NCBI RefSeq assembly: GCF_001953985.1
Contig: NZ_MBEI01000079.1
Coordinates: 124,001-188,000 of the forward strand
Direction: 5' to 3'
Source of the DNA: Mycobacterium colombiense
GTDB taxonomy: Bacteria > Actinomycetota > Actinomycetes > Mycobacteriales > Mycobacteriaceae
Length of the DNA: 64,000 nt
Shown: piece after piece, positions 49,745 to 58,997 of the stretch
Position numbering within the stretch: the first letter of the stretch is position 1
Layout of the letters: every line of letters begins with the position of its first letter
Notes under the pieces: generated by a model
What the model was told of the DNA's origin: nothing
Databases searched by the model: none
Seen by the model: only the letters and a program-made list of their open reading frames with translations
Made by a program: the position numbers and the translations under genes

Positions 49745-50818
49745 GTGACCAAGCCGGTACAGACCATCGATGTGCTGCTGGCCGAGCACGCCGACCTCGA
49801 GCGCCGGCTGGCGGATCCGGAATTGCACAGCAATCCCGACGAGGCCCGCAAGGCCGGTCGGCGGTTCGCCCGGCTGGCCCCGATCGTGGGTACCTACCGC
49901 AAGCTGGCGGCCGCGCGCGATGATCTGGAAACGGCGCGAGAGCTGGCCGCCGACGACGCGTCCTTCGCCGCCGAGGTGACCGATCTGGAAACCCAGGTGG
50001 CCGAGCTGGACACCCAACTCACCGACATGCTGGCGCCGCGTGACCCGCACGACGCCGACGACATCGTGCTCGAAGTGAAATCCGGTGAGGGCGGCGAAGA
50101 ATCGGCGTTGTTCGCCGCCGACCTGGCGCGGATGTACATCCGCTACGCCGAGCGGCACGGCTGGACCGTCACCGTCTTGGACGAAACCACCTCGGACCTC
50201 GGCGGCTACAAGGACGCGACGCTGGCCATCGCCAGCAAGGGCGACACCGCCGACGGAGTCTGGTCGCGGATGAAATTCGAGGGCGGAGTGCACCGGGTGC
50301 AACGCGTCCCGGTGACGGAATCCCAAGGCCGCGTTCATACTTCGGCGGCCGGCGTGCTGGTGTATCCCGAACCCGAAGAAGTCGGCGAGGTGCAGATCGA
50401 CGAGTCGGACCTGCGCATCGATGTCTATCGCTCGTCGGGCAAGGGCGGCCAGGGCGTCAACACCACCGACTCCGCGGTGCGCATCACGCACCTGCCCACC
50501 GGCATCGTCGTCACCTGCCAGAACGAGCGTTCGCAGCTGCAGAATAAAGCCCGCGCGCTGCAGGTCCTGGCCGCCCGACTGCAGGCCCTGGCCGAGGAGC
50601 AGGCCCTGGCGGATGCCTCGGCGGACCGGGCCAGCCAGATCCGCACCGTGGACCGCAGCGAACGCATCCGCACCTATAACTTCCCGGAGAACCGGATCGC
50701 GGACCACCGCATCAACTTCAAGTCGCACAACCTCGACCAGGTCCTCGACGGCGACCTCGACGCCCTGTTCGACGCCCTGGCCGCCGCCGACAAGCAGTCC
50801 CGGCTGCAACAGGCATGA
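49745..50818 (+). CDS. prfA: Peptide chain release factor 1 PrfA
   Basis: A 357-residue class I release factor, identical in length to the M. tuberculosis protein. The GGQ catalytic motif is at 234-236 in SSGKGGQGVN, with a helical first domain and the RF1 recognition region around PVTESQGRVHTSA. It releases peptides at UAA and UAG. The GTG at 49745 lies 8 bases after AGGAGG; the GTG at 49739 is too close. Its stop overlaps prmC, which methylates its Gln. Confidence 0.97.
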   Translation: MTKPVQTIDVLLAEHADLERRLADPELHSNPDEARKAGRRFARLAPIVGTYRKLAAARDDLETARELAADDASFAAEVTDLETQVAELDTQLTDMLAPRDPHDADDIVLEVKSGEGGEESALFAADLARMYIRYAERHGWTVTVLDETTSDLGGYKDATLAIASKGDTADGVWSRMKFEGGVHRVQRVPVTESQGRVHTSAAGVLVYPEPEEVGEVQIDESDLRIDVYRSSGKGGQGVNTTDSAVRITHLPTGIVVTCQNERSQLQNKARALQVLAARLQALAEEQALADASADRASQIRTVDRSERIRTYNFPENRIADHRINFKSHNLDQVLDGDLDALFDALAAADKQSRLQQA

Positions 50819-51678
50819 ACGTCCTGCGGCGCGCGATCGACGATGCTGCGGCCACCCTTGCCGAAGCGGGAATCGATTCCGCTCGTTGGGATGCCGAACA
50901 GCTGGCCGCCCACCTGGCGGGAACCGACCGCGGGCGCCTTACCCTGCTGGACCCGCCCGGTGAGGAGTTCTTCGGGCGCTACCGCGACGTCGTGGCCGCG
51001 CGCTCGCAACGGGTGCCGTTGCAACATCTGCTGGGGACCGCGGCATTCGGCCCCGTGACGCTGCACGTCGGACCGGGGGTCTTCATACCTCGGCCCGAGA
51101 CCGAGGCCCTGCTGGAATGGGCTGTTGCGCAACAACTTGCGCCGCATCCCGTCATCGTCGACTTGTGCACCGGTTCGGGCGCTTTGGCGGTGGCGCTGGC
51201 CCACCACCTGCCTGACGCGCGAATCATCGCCATCGACAACTCCGACGCCGCGCTCGAGTACGCGCGCCGCAACGCGCGCGGCACCGCGATCGAGCTGCTG
51301 CGCGCCGACGCCACCGAGGCCGGGCTGCTCGCCGAACTGGACGGGCGGGTCGACATGGTGGTGGCCAACCCACCCTATGTCCCCGACGGTGCGGTGCTGG
51401 ATCCCGAAGTCGCGCAACACGATCCGCACCAGGCGGTCTTCGGCGGTCCGGACGGATTGGCGGTGATCGCCCCCCTCGTCCGCCTCGCCGGCCGCTGGCT
51501 CCGCCCGGGCGGGCTGATCGGTGTCGAGCACGACGACACCACCTCGGCCCAGACGGCGGAATTGTTCGACCGCACAGAAGTATTCGACGACGTCCAGGCC
51601 CGCGCGGACCTGACCGGGCGGCCGCGCTTCGTGACGGCCCGCAGGACGGCGACAGCGCGGGAGGAGCGGCGCCGATGA
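50815..51678 (+). CDS. prmC: Release factor glutamine methyltransferase PrmC (HemK)
   Basis: A 287-residue SAM-dependent methyltransferase. It has an N-terminal helical domain, the SAM-binding motif VDLCTGSGALAVALA, and the NPPY motif near residue 184. It methylates the Gln of the GGQ motif in PrfA, encoded just upstream. The ATG overlaps the prfA stop (ATGA). It is somewhat shorter than the 325-residue M. tuberculosis form. Confidence 0.94.
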   Translation: MNVLRRAIDDAAATLAEAGIDSARWDAEQLAAHLAGTDRGRLTLLDPPGEEFFGRYRDVVAARSQRVPLQHLLGTAAFGPVTLHVGPGVFIPRPETEALLEWAVAQQLAPHPVIVDLCTGSGALAVALAHHLPDARIIAIDNSDAALEYARRNARGTAIELLRADATEAGLLAELDGRVDMVVANPPYVPDGAVLDPEVAQHDPHQAVFGGPDGLAVIAPLVRLAGRWLRPGGLIGVEHDDTTSAQTAELFDRTEVFDDVQARADLTGRPRFVTARRTATAREERRR

Positions 51679-52334
51679 CTGAGGTCTTCGACTGCGCGGA
51701 TCCCGGTCAGCGCGCGCTCGGCATCGCCGCGGCGGCAGGAGCGCTCAAGGGCGGCCGGCTGGTCGTCATGCCCACCGACACCGTGTACGGCATCGGCGCC
51801 GACGCGTTCAACAGCGCCGCGGTCTCCGCCTTACTGTCGGCAAAGGGCCGGGGGCGCGACATGCCGGTGGGGGTGCTGGTCGGCTCCTGGCACACCATCG
51901 AGGGACTCGTCTACACCATGCCGGACGGGGCCCGCGACCTGATCCGCGCGTTCTGGCCGGGCGCGTTGAGCCTGGTGGTCAGCCAGGCGCCGTCGTTGCA
52001 GTGGGACCTCGGCGACGCCCGCGGCACGGTGATGTTGCGCATGCCGCTGCATCCCGTTGCCATCGAACTGTTGCGTGAGGTCGGGCCACTGGCGGTGTCG
52101 AGCGCCAACATCTCCGGCCATCCGGCGGCCGTCGACGCCAACGAGGCGCGCAGCCAGCTCGGCGATCTGGTGGACGTCTATCTGGAGGCGGGTCGTGCCG
52201 ATCAGGGAGCCGCCTCGACGATCGTCGACCTGACCGGTGCGACGCCCCGGATTCTGCGGCCGGGCCCGGTGAGCGCGGAGCGGATCGCGGAAGTGCTCGC
52301 CGTCGATCCCGAAAGCCTGACCGCCCCGGCCTGA
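51675..52334 (+). CDS. Threonylcarbamoyl-AMP synthase (Sua5/YrdC family)
   Basis: A 219-residue enzyme that makes threonylcarbamoyl-AMP for the t6A37 modification of ANN-decoding tRNAs. The RNA/nucleotide-binding KGGRLVVMPTDTVYGIGADA and the SSANISGHPAA motif are present. It corresponds to Rv1301. The ATG overlaps the prmC stop (ATGA). Placed between release-factor genes and wecA, it is part of the same operon. Confidence 0.93.
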   Translation: MTEVFDCADPGQRALGIAAAAGALKGGRLVVMPTDTVYGIGADAFNSAAVSALLSAKGRGRDMPVGVLVGSWHTIEGLVYTMPDGARDLIRAFWPGALSLVVSQAPSLQWDLGDARGTVMLRMPLHPVAIELLREVGPLAVSSANISGHPAAVDANEARSQLGDLVDVYLEAGRADQGAASTIVDLTGATPRILRPGPVSAERIAEVLAVDPESLTAPA

Positions 52335-52351
52335 CTGGAGCGGTTGTCGGG

Positions 52352-53572
52352 GTGCCAGGTTTGTCCAGTACGGTCTCGGTGATGTCCAGCGACGTAACCA
52401 CCCTTGCCGGTGGGTTGCTCGCGCTGACCGACCGCGGCGCCGGCGTCCCGCTTCGTGAGCTGGCGCTGGTGGGATTGACCGCGGCGATCATCACGTACTT
52501 CGCGACGGGACCGGTCCGGGTGCTGGCCACCCGGCTGGGCGCGGTCGCCTATCCCCGCGAGCGCGACGTCCACGTCACGCCGACCCCCCGGATGGGCGGG
52601 CTGGCGATGTTTCTCGGCGTCATCACGGCCGTCTTTCTGGCCTCCCAACTTCCGGCGCTCACCCGTGGCTTCGTCTACTCCACCGGAATGCCCGCGGTGC
52701 TGGTGGCCGGCGCGGTCATCATGGGCATCGGCCTCATCGACGACCGTTGGGGCCTCGACGCTTTGACCAAGTTCGCCGGACAGATCACCGCGGCCAGCGT
52801 GCTGGTCACCATGGGTGTGGCGTGGAGCGTCCTCTACATCCCGATCGGCGGCGTTGGCACCATCGTGCTCGACCAGGCTTCGTCGATCCTGCTGACCCTC
52901 GCCCTGACCGTGTCCGTCGTCAACGCGATGAACTTCGTCGACGGGCTCGACGGCCTGGCCGCCGGGCTCGGGCTGATCACCGCGCTGGCCATCTGCATGT
53001 TCTCGGTCGGGCTGCTGCGCGACCACGGTGGTGACGTCCTGTTCTATCCGCCAGCGGTGATCTCGGTGGTGCTCGCCGGGGCCTGCCTGGGCTTTCTGCC
53101 GCACAACTTCCACCGCGCCAAGATCTTCATGGGCGACTCCGGCTCGATGCTGATCGGTCTGATGCTCTCGGCCGCGTCGACGACGGCCGCGGGCCCGGTC
53201 TCGCAGAACGCCTACGGCGCCCGTGACGTGTTTGTGCTCCTGTCACCGTTCCTGCTGGTGGCCGCGGTCATCTTCGTGCCGATGCTGGATTTGCTGCTGG
53301 CGATCGTGCGCCGCACCCGTGCGGGCCGCAGCGCGTTCAGCCCCGACAAGATGCATCTGCATCACCGGTTGCTGCAGATCGGTCACTCGCACCGGCGGGT
53401 GGTGTTGCTGATCTATCTGTGGGTCGGGATCGTCGCGTTCGGCGCCGCCAGCACAATCTTTTTCCGTCCCCGCGATACCGCGGCGGTGATGCTGGGTGCG
53501 ATTGTGGTGGCCGGCATCGCGACGGCGATCCCACTTTTACGCCGTGGGGACGACTACTACGACGAGGAGTAG
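52352..53572 (+). CDS. wecA: Decaprenyl-phosphate GlcNAc-1-phosphate transferase WecA (Rfe)
   Basis: A 406-residue polytopic membrane enzyme of the MraY/WecA family with about 11 helices. It starts the arabinogalactan linker by joining GlcNAc-1-P to decaprenyl phosphate. Motifs are PTPRMGG, LIDDRWGLDALTKF, NFVDGLDGLAAG, FMGDSGSM and the loop DKMHLHHRLLQIGHSHR. The start is uncertain: GTG 52352 gives close to the M. tuberculosis length, ATG 52382 is ten residues shorter. The gene ends in an Asp/Tyr/Glu tail. Confidence 0.93.
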   Translation: MPGLSSTVSVMSSDVTTLAGGLLALTDRGAGVPLRELALVGLTAAIITYFATGPVRVLATRLGAVAYPRERDVHVTPTPRMGGLAMFLGVITAVFLASQLPALTRGFVYSTGMPAVLVAGAVIMGIGLIDDRWGLDALTKFAGQITAASVLVTMGVAWSVLYIPIGGVGTIVLDQASSILLTLALTVSVVNAMNFVDGLDGLAAGLGLITALAICMFSVGLLRDHGGDVLFYPPAVISVVLAGACLGFLPHNFHRAKIFMGDSGSMLIGLMLSAASTTAAGPVSQNAYGARDVFVLLSPFLLVAAVIFVPMLDLLLAIVRRTRAGRSAFSPDKMHLHHRLLQIGHSHRRVVLLIYLWVGIVAFGAASTIFFRPRDTAAVMLGAIVVAGIATAIPLLRRGDDYYDEE

Positions 53573-53787
53573 TAGTAAGGTCCGCGGTGTGATACGGTGC
53601 TGGTAGAACCCCAAAAAGCCGCGCAGGCTACCGGTCCATCGGAGGCTAATCCGAGCGGGCTGGTTAAAGACCGGCCTCGGGAGATACCCCTTGGGTGATT
53701 CAACTGTGACGTGCGATACGCTCGGCGGACCACCGATCAGTCGGTCGGGGGGTTCCCGTACTACCAACCTGGGATTGAGGTGCTGCA
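53573..53787 (+). promoter_or_regulatory. Structured leader of the ATP synthase operon
   Basis: A -10-like TACGGT (53593-53598) with an upstream TG follows wecA, and a second, TACGCT, lies at 53717-53722. Between them are three possible hairpins: GGTAG/CTACC (53602-53606 with 53628-53632), TCGGA/TCCGA (53639-53654) and CCGA...TCGG with inner GGCTGGT/ACCGGCC (53651-53680). The last two share 53651-53654, so they exclude each other. This looks like a regulatory leader. GAGGTG lies just upstream of the next GTG. Confidence 0.45.
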
Positions 53788-54273
53788 GTGACGACACCAG
53801 CGCAGGACGCGCCGTTGGTGTTTCCCTCTGTTGCTTTCCGTCCGGTTCGGCTCTTGGTGATCAGCATTGCCATCACGGCGGTGGCGGTGCTCGCCGCCGG
53901 ACTGTCCGGTCACCTGATGGTCGGAGTCTTCTTCGGTATCGGGCTTCTCCTGGGTTTGCTCAATGCGGTGTTGGTGCGTCGCTCGGTTGAAGCGATTACC
54001 GCCAAGGATCACCCGCTGAAAAGGTCGATGGCGGTCAACTCGGCGTCACGGCTGGCCATCATCACCGTCGTCGGGCTGATCATCGCCTACGTCTTCCGGC
54101 CCGCCGGCCTGGGCGTCGTGTTCGGATTGGCGCTTTTCCAGGTCCTATTGGTCGCCGCGACAGCGCTTCCGGTGTGGAAGAAGCTGCGCGCAGGCGACTG
54201 GGCGGGGTCTTCGGACGGTGCCGAGGGCGGCGTGATCGAAGGAACGGAAGGAAGGAACCCCACCGATGCCTGA
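53788..54273 (+). CDS. AtpI-like membrane protein (Rv1303 type)
   Basis: A 161-residue membrane protein with four predicted helices, the same length as Rv1303. It takes the place of AtpI at the start of the atp operon. AtpI proteins help assemble the c-ring or supply Mg2+; the mycobacterial version has not been assigned a clear role. The end overlaps atpB by 8 bases. Confidence 0.9.
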   Translation: MTTPAQDAPLVFPSVAFRPVRLLVISIAITAVAVLAAGLSGHLMVGVFFGIGLLLGLLNAVLVRRSVEAITAKDHPLKRSMAVNSASRLAIITVVGLIIAYVFRPAGLGVVFGLALFQVLLVAATALPVWKKLRAGDWAGSSDGAEGGVIEGTEGRNPTDA

Positions 54274-55021
54274 GACGACGTTCCTGGCCGCGGCGATCGA
54301 GGTTGGCGATCACACCCAAGCAAAGTGGCTCGGCATGACCGTCAACACCGACACGATTTTGTCGACCGCGATCGCTGCGGTGATCGTGTTGGCGCTGGCC
54401 TTCTTCCTACGCGCGAAGATCACCTCGAAGGGCGTGCCCAGTGGCGTTCAGTTGTTCTGGGAGGCGATCACCGAACAGATGCGCGGACAGATTGAGAGCG
54501 CCATCGGCATGCGGATCGCCCCGTTCGTGCTGCCACTGGCCGTCACCATTTTCGTGTTCATCCTGATCTCCAACTGGTTGTCTGTGCTTCCGCTGCAGTA
54601 CACCGACAAGTCGGGACACGCCACCGAACTACTGAAGTCGGCGGCGGCGGACATCAATTACGTTCTGGCGCTAGCCCTTTTCGTCTTCGTCTGCTATCAC
54701 GTGGCCGGCATCTGGCGCCGCGGCATAATCGGGCATCCGCTCGCCGTCGTGAAGGGCCATGTGGCGTTCTTGGCGCCGATCAACCTCGTCGAAGAGCTCG
54801 CGAAGCCGATTTCGTTGTCGCTCCGACTTTTCGGCAATATCTTCGCCGGCGGCATCCTGGTTGCGCTGATCGCGATGTTCCCGCCGTACATCATGTGGGC
54901 GCCCAACGCGATCTGGAAGGCCTTCGACCTGTTCGTCGGCGCGATCCAGGCGTTCATCTTCTCGATCCTGACCATTTTGTACTTCAGCCAAGCCATGGAG
55001 ATCGAGGATCACCATGACTGA
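54266..55021 (+). CDS. atpB: ATP synthase subunit a (AtpB)
   Basis: A 251-residue membrane subunit of Fo that forms the two proton half-channels beside the c-ring. The essential Arg is in LSLRLFGNIFAGG. The IAPFVLPLAVTIFVFILISN helix and the C-terminal FVGAIQAFIFSILTILYFS helix are as in M. tuberculosis. It overlaps the previous gene by 8 bases. Confidence 0.97.
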   Translation: MPETTFLAAAIEVGDHTQAKWLGMTVNTDTILSTAIAAVIVLALAFFLRAKITSKGVPSGVQLFWEAITEQMRGQIESAIGMRIAPFVLPLAVTIFVFILISNWLSVLPLQYTDKSGHATELLKSAAADINYVLALALFVFVCYHVAGIWRRGIIGHPLAVVKGHVAFLAPINLVEELAKPISLSLRLFGNIFAGGILVALIAMFPPYIMWAPNAIWKAFDLFVGAIQAFIFSILTILYFSQAMEIEDHHD

Positions 55022-55107
55022 GACCACCACGAAGTGTTCTGTCCCACGCACCATTACAAAGGCCTGGTAGACCCCTACCAGATAGGCCCCCAATTAAGGA
55101 GGAAAGA

Positions 55108-55362
55108 ATGGCAGCCCTGGACCCCCAAATCGCTGCCGCCGCTCTCATCGGCGGTGGCCTGATCATGGGTGGCGGCGCGATCGGCGCCGGCATCGGTGAC
55201 GGCATTGCCGGTAACGCGCTGGTTTCGGGTATCGCCCGGCAACCCGAGGCGCAGGGCCGGCTGTTCACGCCGTTCTTCATCACGGTCGGTCTGGTCGAGG
55301 CGGCCTACTTCATCAACCTGGCGTTCATGGCGTTGTTCGTCTTCGCTACCCCGGTCAAGTAA
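55108..55362 (+). CDS. atpE: ATP synthase subunit c (AtpE)
   Basis: An 84-residue proteolipid with two helices; copies form the rotor ring. Glu64 carries the proton (Glu61 in M. tuberculosis). Residues matching the bedaquiline site are present: Asp31, Ala66 and Ile69 (Asp28, Ala63, Ile66). It therefore lacks the Ala63Met change found in naturally resistant M. xenopi. A near-perfect AAGGAGG lies before the ATG. The N terminus is 3 residues longer than in M. tuberculosis. Confidence 0.98.
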   Translation: MAALDPQIAAAALIGGGLIMGGGAIGAGIGDGIAGNALVSGIARQPEAQGRLFTPFFITVGLVEAAYFINLAFMALFVFATPVK

Positions 55363-55371
55363 TTCGCCGCA

Positions 55372-55905
55372 ATGCGTGACGCGAGTCTGAGTATTTTGGC
55401 ATCCAGCCAGGTGGTGGCCGAGGGAGGCAGCAACTTCCTCGTCCCCAACGGCACCTTCTTCTTCGTGCTGGCCATCTTCCTGATCGTGCTGGCCGTCATC
55501 GGCACATTCGTTGTGCCGCCGGTGATGAGAGTGTTGCACGAGCGCGACGCCATGGTCGCCAAGACGGCTGCGGACAACAAGAAGGCGGCCGAGCAATTCG
55601 AAGCGGCCAAGGCCGATTACGAAGAAGCCCTGACCGAGGCACGGGTTAAGGCGTCGTCATTGCGCGACAATGCCCGCGCCGAAGGTCGTAAGGTGGTCGA
55701 AGACGCGCGCGCCCGTGCCGAACAGCAGGTGATGTCGACGTTGCAAATGGCATCCGAGCAATTGAAGCGGGAGAGGGACGCCGTGGAACTGGATCTGCGT
55801 GCCAACGTGGCGTCGATGTCGGCGACGTTGGCCAGTCGAATCCTCGGCGTCGACGTCGCCCCCGCCGCCGCGACCACATCCGCAACCAAGACATCCGGAC
55901 GGTAA
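55372..55905 (+). CDS. atpF: ATP synthase subunit b (AtpF)
   Basis: A 177-residue peripheral-stalk subunit with one N-terminal membrane helix (FFFVLAIFLIVLAVIGTFVV) and a long charged coiled coil. The ATG at 55372 lies 9 bases after atpE. It pairs with the b-delta fusion AtpH, so the stalk has two unlike b chains. Confidence 0.95.
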   Translation: MRDASLSILASSQVVAEGGSNFLVPNGTFFFVLAIFLIVLAVIGTFVVPPVMRVLHERDAMVAKTAADNKKAAEQFEAAKADYEEALTEARVKASSLRDNARAEGRKVVEDARARAEQQVMSTLQMASEQLKRERDAVELDLRANVASMSATLASRILGVDVAPAAATTSATKTSGR

Positions 55906-55911
55906 TTACGT

Positions 55912-57252
55912 ATGTCGACTTTCATCGGCCAGTTGGTGGGCTTTGCGGCCATCGTGTTCTTGGTGGTGCGCTACGTCGTGCCGCCAGTGCGTCGGCTGAT
56001 GGCCGCGCGGCAAGACGCTGTGCGCCAACAGCTGAAAGATGCTGCGACGGCAAGTGATCGGCTGACCGAGTCGACCACGGCGCACAGCAAGGCCGTGGAA
56101 GACGCGAAGACGGAGGGTGAACGGGTCGTCGAGGAGGCCCAGGCCGACGCGGGCCGCATCGTCGAGCAGTTGCGGGCCCAGGCGGATGTCGAGTCCGAAC
56201 GCATCAGCGTGCAGGGCAGCCGCCAGGTCGATCTCTTGCGCACCCAGCTGAGCCGACAGCTCCGGTTGGAACTCGGCCACGAAGCGGTGCGTCAGGCGGG
56301 CGAGTTGGTGCGCAACTACGTCGCCGACGCCGAACAGCAGTCGGCGACCGTCGACAGGTTCCTCGACGAGCTCGACGAGATGGCGCCCGCGTCGACCGAC
56401 GTCCAGTACCCGCTGATGACCAAGATGCGCTCGTCGAGTCGCGTCGCACTGGGCAACCTGTCGGACAAGTTCAGCACCATAGCCAAAGACCTTGACAGCA
56501 AGGCGCTTTCAAGTCTCTCCAGTGAGCTGGTAGAGGTTGCCCAGATGCTGGACCGCGAGATCGTCGTCACGCGGTATCTGACGGTTCCGGCCGAGGATGG
56601 AGCCCCCAGGGTCCAGTTGATCGAGCGGCTGCTCTCCGGCAAGGTCGGCGACGTCACCCTCGACGTGCTGCGCTCGGCTGTATCGGAGCGTTGGTCGGCC
56701 AACTCCGACCTCATCGACGCCATCGAACACGTGTCGCGGCAGGCGCTGCTCGAAGTAGCCGAACGTGAGGACAAAGTCGACGACGTCGAAGAACAGCTGT
56801 TCCGGTTCTCGCGCGCCCTCGACGCGGAGCCGCGGCTGGCGATCCTGCTGGGCGACTACTCCGTTCCGGTGGAGGGGCGAGTCGGCCTCCTGCGCAAGGT
56901 GCTTGAGAGCGCGAGCGGCCGGGTCAATCCGATCACGATGGCACTGCTGGCCCAGACTGTGGAGCTGCTGAGGGGCCAGAATGCCGACGAGGCCATTCAG
57001 TTCCTGGCGGAGGTTGCGGTTGCGCGCCGCGGCGAGATAGTGGCGCAAGTCAGCGCAGCGGCCGAACTCAGCGATGCGCAGCGCGCCCGCCTCACCGACG
57101 TGCTTGCCCGCATCTACGACCACCCGGTGGCGGTGCAGCTCCAGATCGATGCCGAACTCCTGGGCGGGCTGCTCATCTCCGTGGCCGACGAAGTGATCGA
57201 CGGGACGCTCGCTTCTCGACTTGCCGCGGCCCAGGCTCAATTGCCCGACTGA
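55912..57252 (+). CDS. atpH: Fused ATP synthase subunit b'-delta (AtpH)
   Basis: A 446-residue fusion, the same length as in M. tuberculosis. The N-terminal membrane helix and coiled coil (1-160) are the second b subunit. The delta domain (about 175-446) sits on top of F1 and ends in a helix and strand with LADVLARIYDHPVAVQLQID-type sequence. It links the stator to F1. This fusion is typical of mycobacteria and related actinobacteria. Confidence 0.97.
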   Translation: MSTFIGQLVGFAAIVFLVVRYVVPPVRRLMAARQDAVRQQLKDAATASDRLTESTTAHSKAVEDAKTEGERVVEEAQADAGRIVEQLRAQADVESERISVQGSRQVDLLRTQLSRQLRLELGHEAVRQAGELVRNYVADAEQQSATVDRFLDELDEMAPASTDVQYPLMTKMRSSSRVALGNLSDKFSTIAKDLDSKALSSLSSELVEVAQMLDREIVVTRYLTVPAEDGAPRVQLIERLLSGKVGDVTLDVLRSAVSERWSANSDLIDAIEHVSRQALLEVAEREDKVDDVEEQLFRFSRALDAEPRLAILLGDYSVPVEGRVGLLRKVLESASGRVNPITMALLAQTVELLRGQNADEAIQFLAEVAVARRGEIVAQVSAAAELSDAQRARLTDVLARIYDHPVAVQLQIDAELLGGLLISVADEVIDGTLASRLAAAQAQLPD

Positions 57253-57311
57253 CCACCATCGACCAATCACAATCACACGCGAACCAAGATCAAGTAGGAA
57301 GACGAAAAGCC

Positions 57312-58991
57312 ATGGCCGAGTTGACCATCTCCGCTGAGGACATCCAGAGCGCCATCGAGGAGTACGTAGGCTCCTTCACCTCCGATACTGCCCGCGAGGA
57401 GGTCGGCTCGGTCATCGAGGCCGGGGACGGTATCGCGCACGTCGAGGGTTTGCCCTCCGTCATGACCCAGGAGCTGCTCGAGTTCCCGGGCGGGGTCCTC
57501 GGCGTCGCCCTGAACCTCGATGAACACGACATCGGCGCGGTGATCCTGGGTGACTTCGAGAAGATCGAAGAAGGCCAACAGGTCAAGCGCACCGGCGAGG
57601 TCCTGTCGGTGCCCGTAGGCGACGCGTTCCTAGGGCGCGTGGTCAATCCGCTCGGCCAGCCGATCGACGGCCAGGGCGACATCGATACCGACATTCGCCG
57701 CGCGCTGGAGATCCAGGCGCCGTCGGTGGTGCAGCGGCAGAGCGTGAGCGAGCCGCTGCAGACCGGGATCAAGGCCATCGACGCGATGACCCCGATCGGA
57801 CGCGGCCAGCGCCAGCTGATCATCGGCGACCGCAAGACCGGCAAGACCGCCGTCTGCGTGGACACCATCCTCAACCAGCGGGAGAACTGGGAGAGCGGCG
57901 ACGAGCGCAAGCAGGTGCGCTGCGTGTACGTGGCCATCGGCCAGAAGGGCACCACGATCGCCTCGGTCCGACGCGCGCTCGACGAGGGCGGCGCCATGGA
58001 CTACACCACCATCGTCGCGGCGCCGGCATCCGATTCCGCCGGCTTCAAATGGCTTGCGCCGTACACGGGTTCGGCGATCGCGCAGCACTGGATGTACGAG
58101 GGCAAGCACGTGCTGATCGTCTTCGACGACCTGAGCAAGCAGGCCGAGGCCTACCGAGCCATCTCCCTGCTGCTCCGTCGCCCGCCGGGTCGCGAGGCCT
58201 ACCCCGGTGACGTGTTCTACCTGCACTCCCGCCTGCTGGAGCGTTGCGCCAAGCTTTCCGACGACCTCGGTGGTGGCTCGCTGACCGGGCTGCCGGTTAT
58301 CGAGACCAAGGCGAACGACATCTCCGCCTACATTCCCACCAACGTCATCTCGATCACCGACGGCCAGTGCTTCCTGGAGTCCGACCTGTTCAACCAGGGT
58401 GTGCGGCCCGCCATCAACGTCGGTGTGTCGGTGTCCCGCGTGGGCGGTGCGGCGCAGATCAAGGCGATGAAGGAAGTCGCCGGCTCGCTGCGACTGGACC
58501 TGTCGCAGTATCGCGAACTGGAGTCGTTTGCCGCCTTCGCCTCGGACCTGGACGCGACGTCGAAGGCCCAGCTGGAGCGCGGTGAACGCCTGGTCGAACT
58601 GCTCAAGCAGCCGCAGTACCAGCCGATGCCGGTTGAGGAGCAGGTGGTCTCGATCTTCCTGGGCACCGGCGGTCACCTGGACTCGGTGCCCGTCGAGGAC
58701 GTCCGGCGTTTCGAGACCGAGCTGCTGGACCACATGCGGGCCTCGGAAGAGAAGTTCTTGAGCGGCGTCCGCGACAGCGGAAAGCTCTCGGAAGAGGGCG
58801 AGAACCAGCTCACCGAGATCATCAACAAATTCAAGAAGGGTTTCGCGGCCACCGGCGGTGGATCGGTCGTGCCCGACGAGCACGTCGAGGCCCTGAACGA
58901 AGAGGATCTGGAGAAAGAGTCCGTACAGGTCAAGAAGGAAAAGCCGAAGGACAAGAAGGAATCCAAGGCCTCCGGCAAGGACAAGAAGTAA
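57312..58991 (+). CDS. atpA: ATP synthase subunit alpha (AtpA)
   Basis: A 559-residue non-catalytic nucleotide-binding subunit of F1. The P-loop is GDRKTGKT (near 172-179). Beyond residue 510 is the charged C-terminal extension (EEDLEKESVQ, KDKKESKASGKDKK) known in mycobacteria to suppress ATP hydrolysis by contact with gamma. It is about ten residues longer than in M. tuberculosis. The ATG at 57312 follows AGGAAGACGAAAAGCC. Confidence 0.98.
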   Translation: MAELTISAEDIQSAIEEYVGSFTSDTAREEVGSVIEAGDGIAHVEGLPSVMTQELLEFPGGVLGVALNLDEHDIGAVILGDFEKIEEGQQVKRTGEVLSVPVGDAFLGRVVNPLGQPIDGQGDIDTDIRRALEIQAPSVVQRQSVSEPLQTGIKAIDAMTPIGRGQRQLIIGDRKTGKTAVCVDTILNQRENWESGDERKQVRCVYVAIGQKGTTIASVRRALDEGGAMDYTTIVAAPASDSAGFKWLAPYTGSAIAQHWMYEGKHVLIVFDDLSKQAEAYRAISLLLRRPPGREAYPGDVFYLHSRLLERCAKLSDDLGGGSLTGLPVIETKANDISAYIPTNVISITDGQCFLESDLFNQGVRPAINVGVSVSRVGGAAQIKAMKEVAGSLRLDLSQYRELESFAAFASDLDATSKAQLERGERLVELLKQPQYQPMPVEEQVVSIFLGTGGHLDSVPVEDVRRFETELLDHMRASEEKFLSGVRDSGKLSEEGENQLTEIINKFKKGFAATGGGSVVPDEHVEALNEEDLEKESVQVKKEKPKDKKESKASGKDKK

Positions 58992-58997
58992 CTACCG

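Noticed and set aside
48683..50809. A 708-residue minus-strand open frame
   Set aside because: It is opposite rho, rpmE and prfA, all of which are clear genes.
57630..58883. A 417-residue minus-strand open frame
   Set aside because: It lies opposite atpA, whose product is certain.
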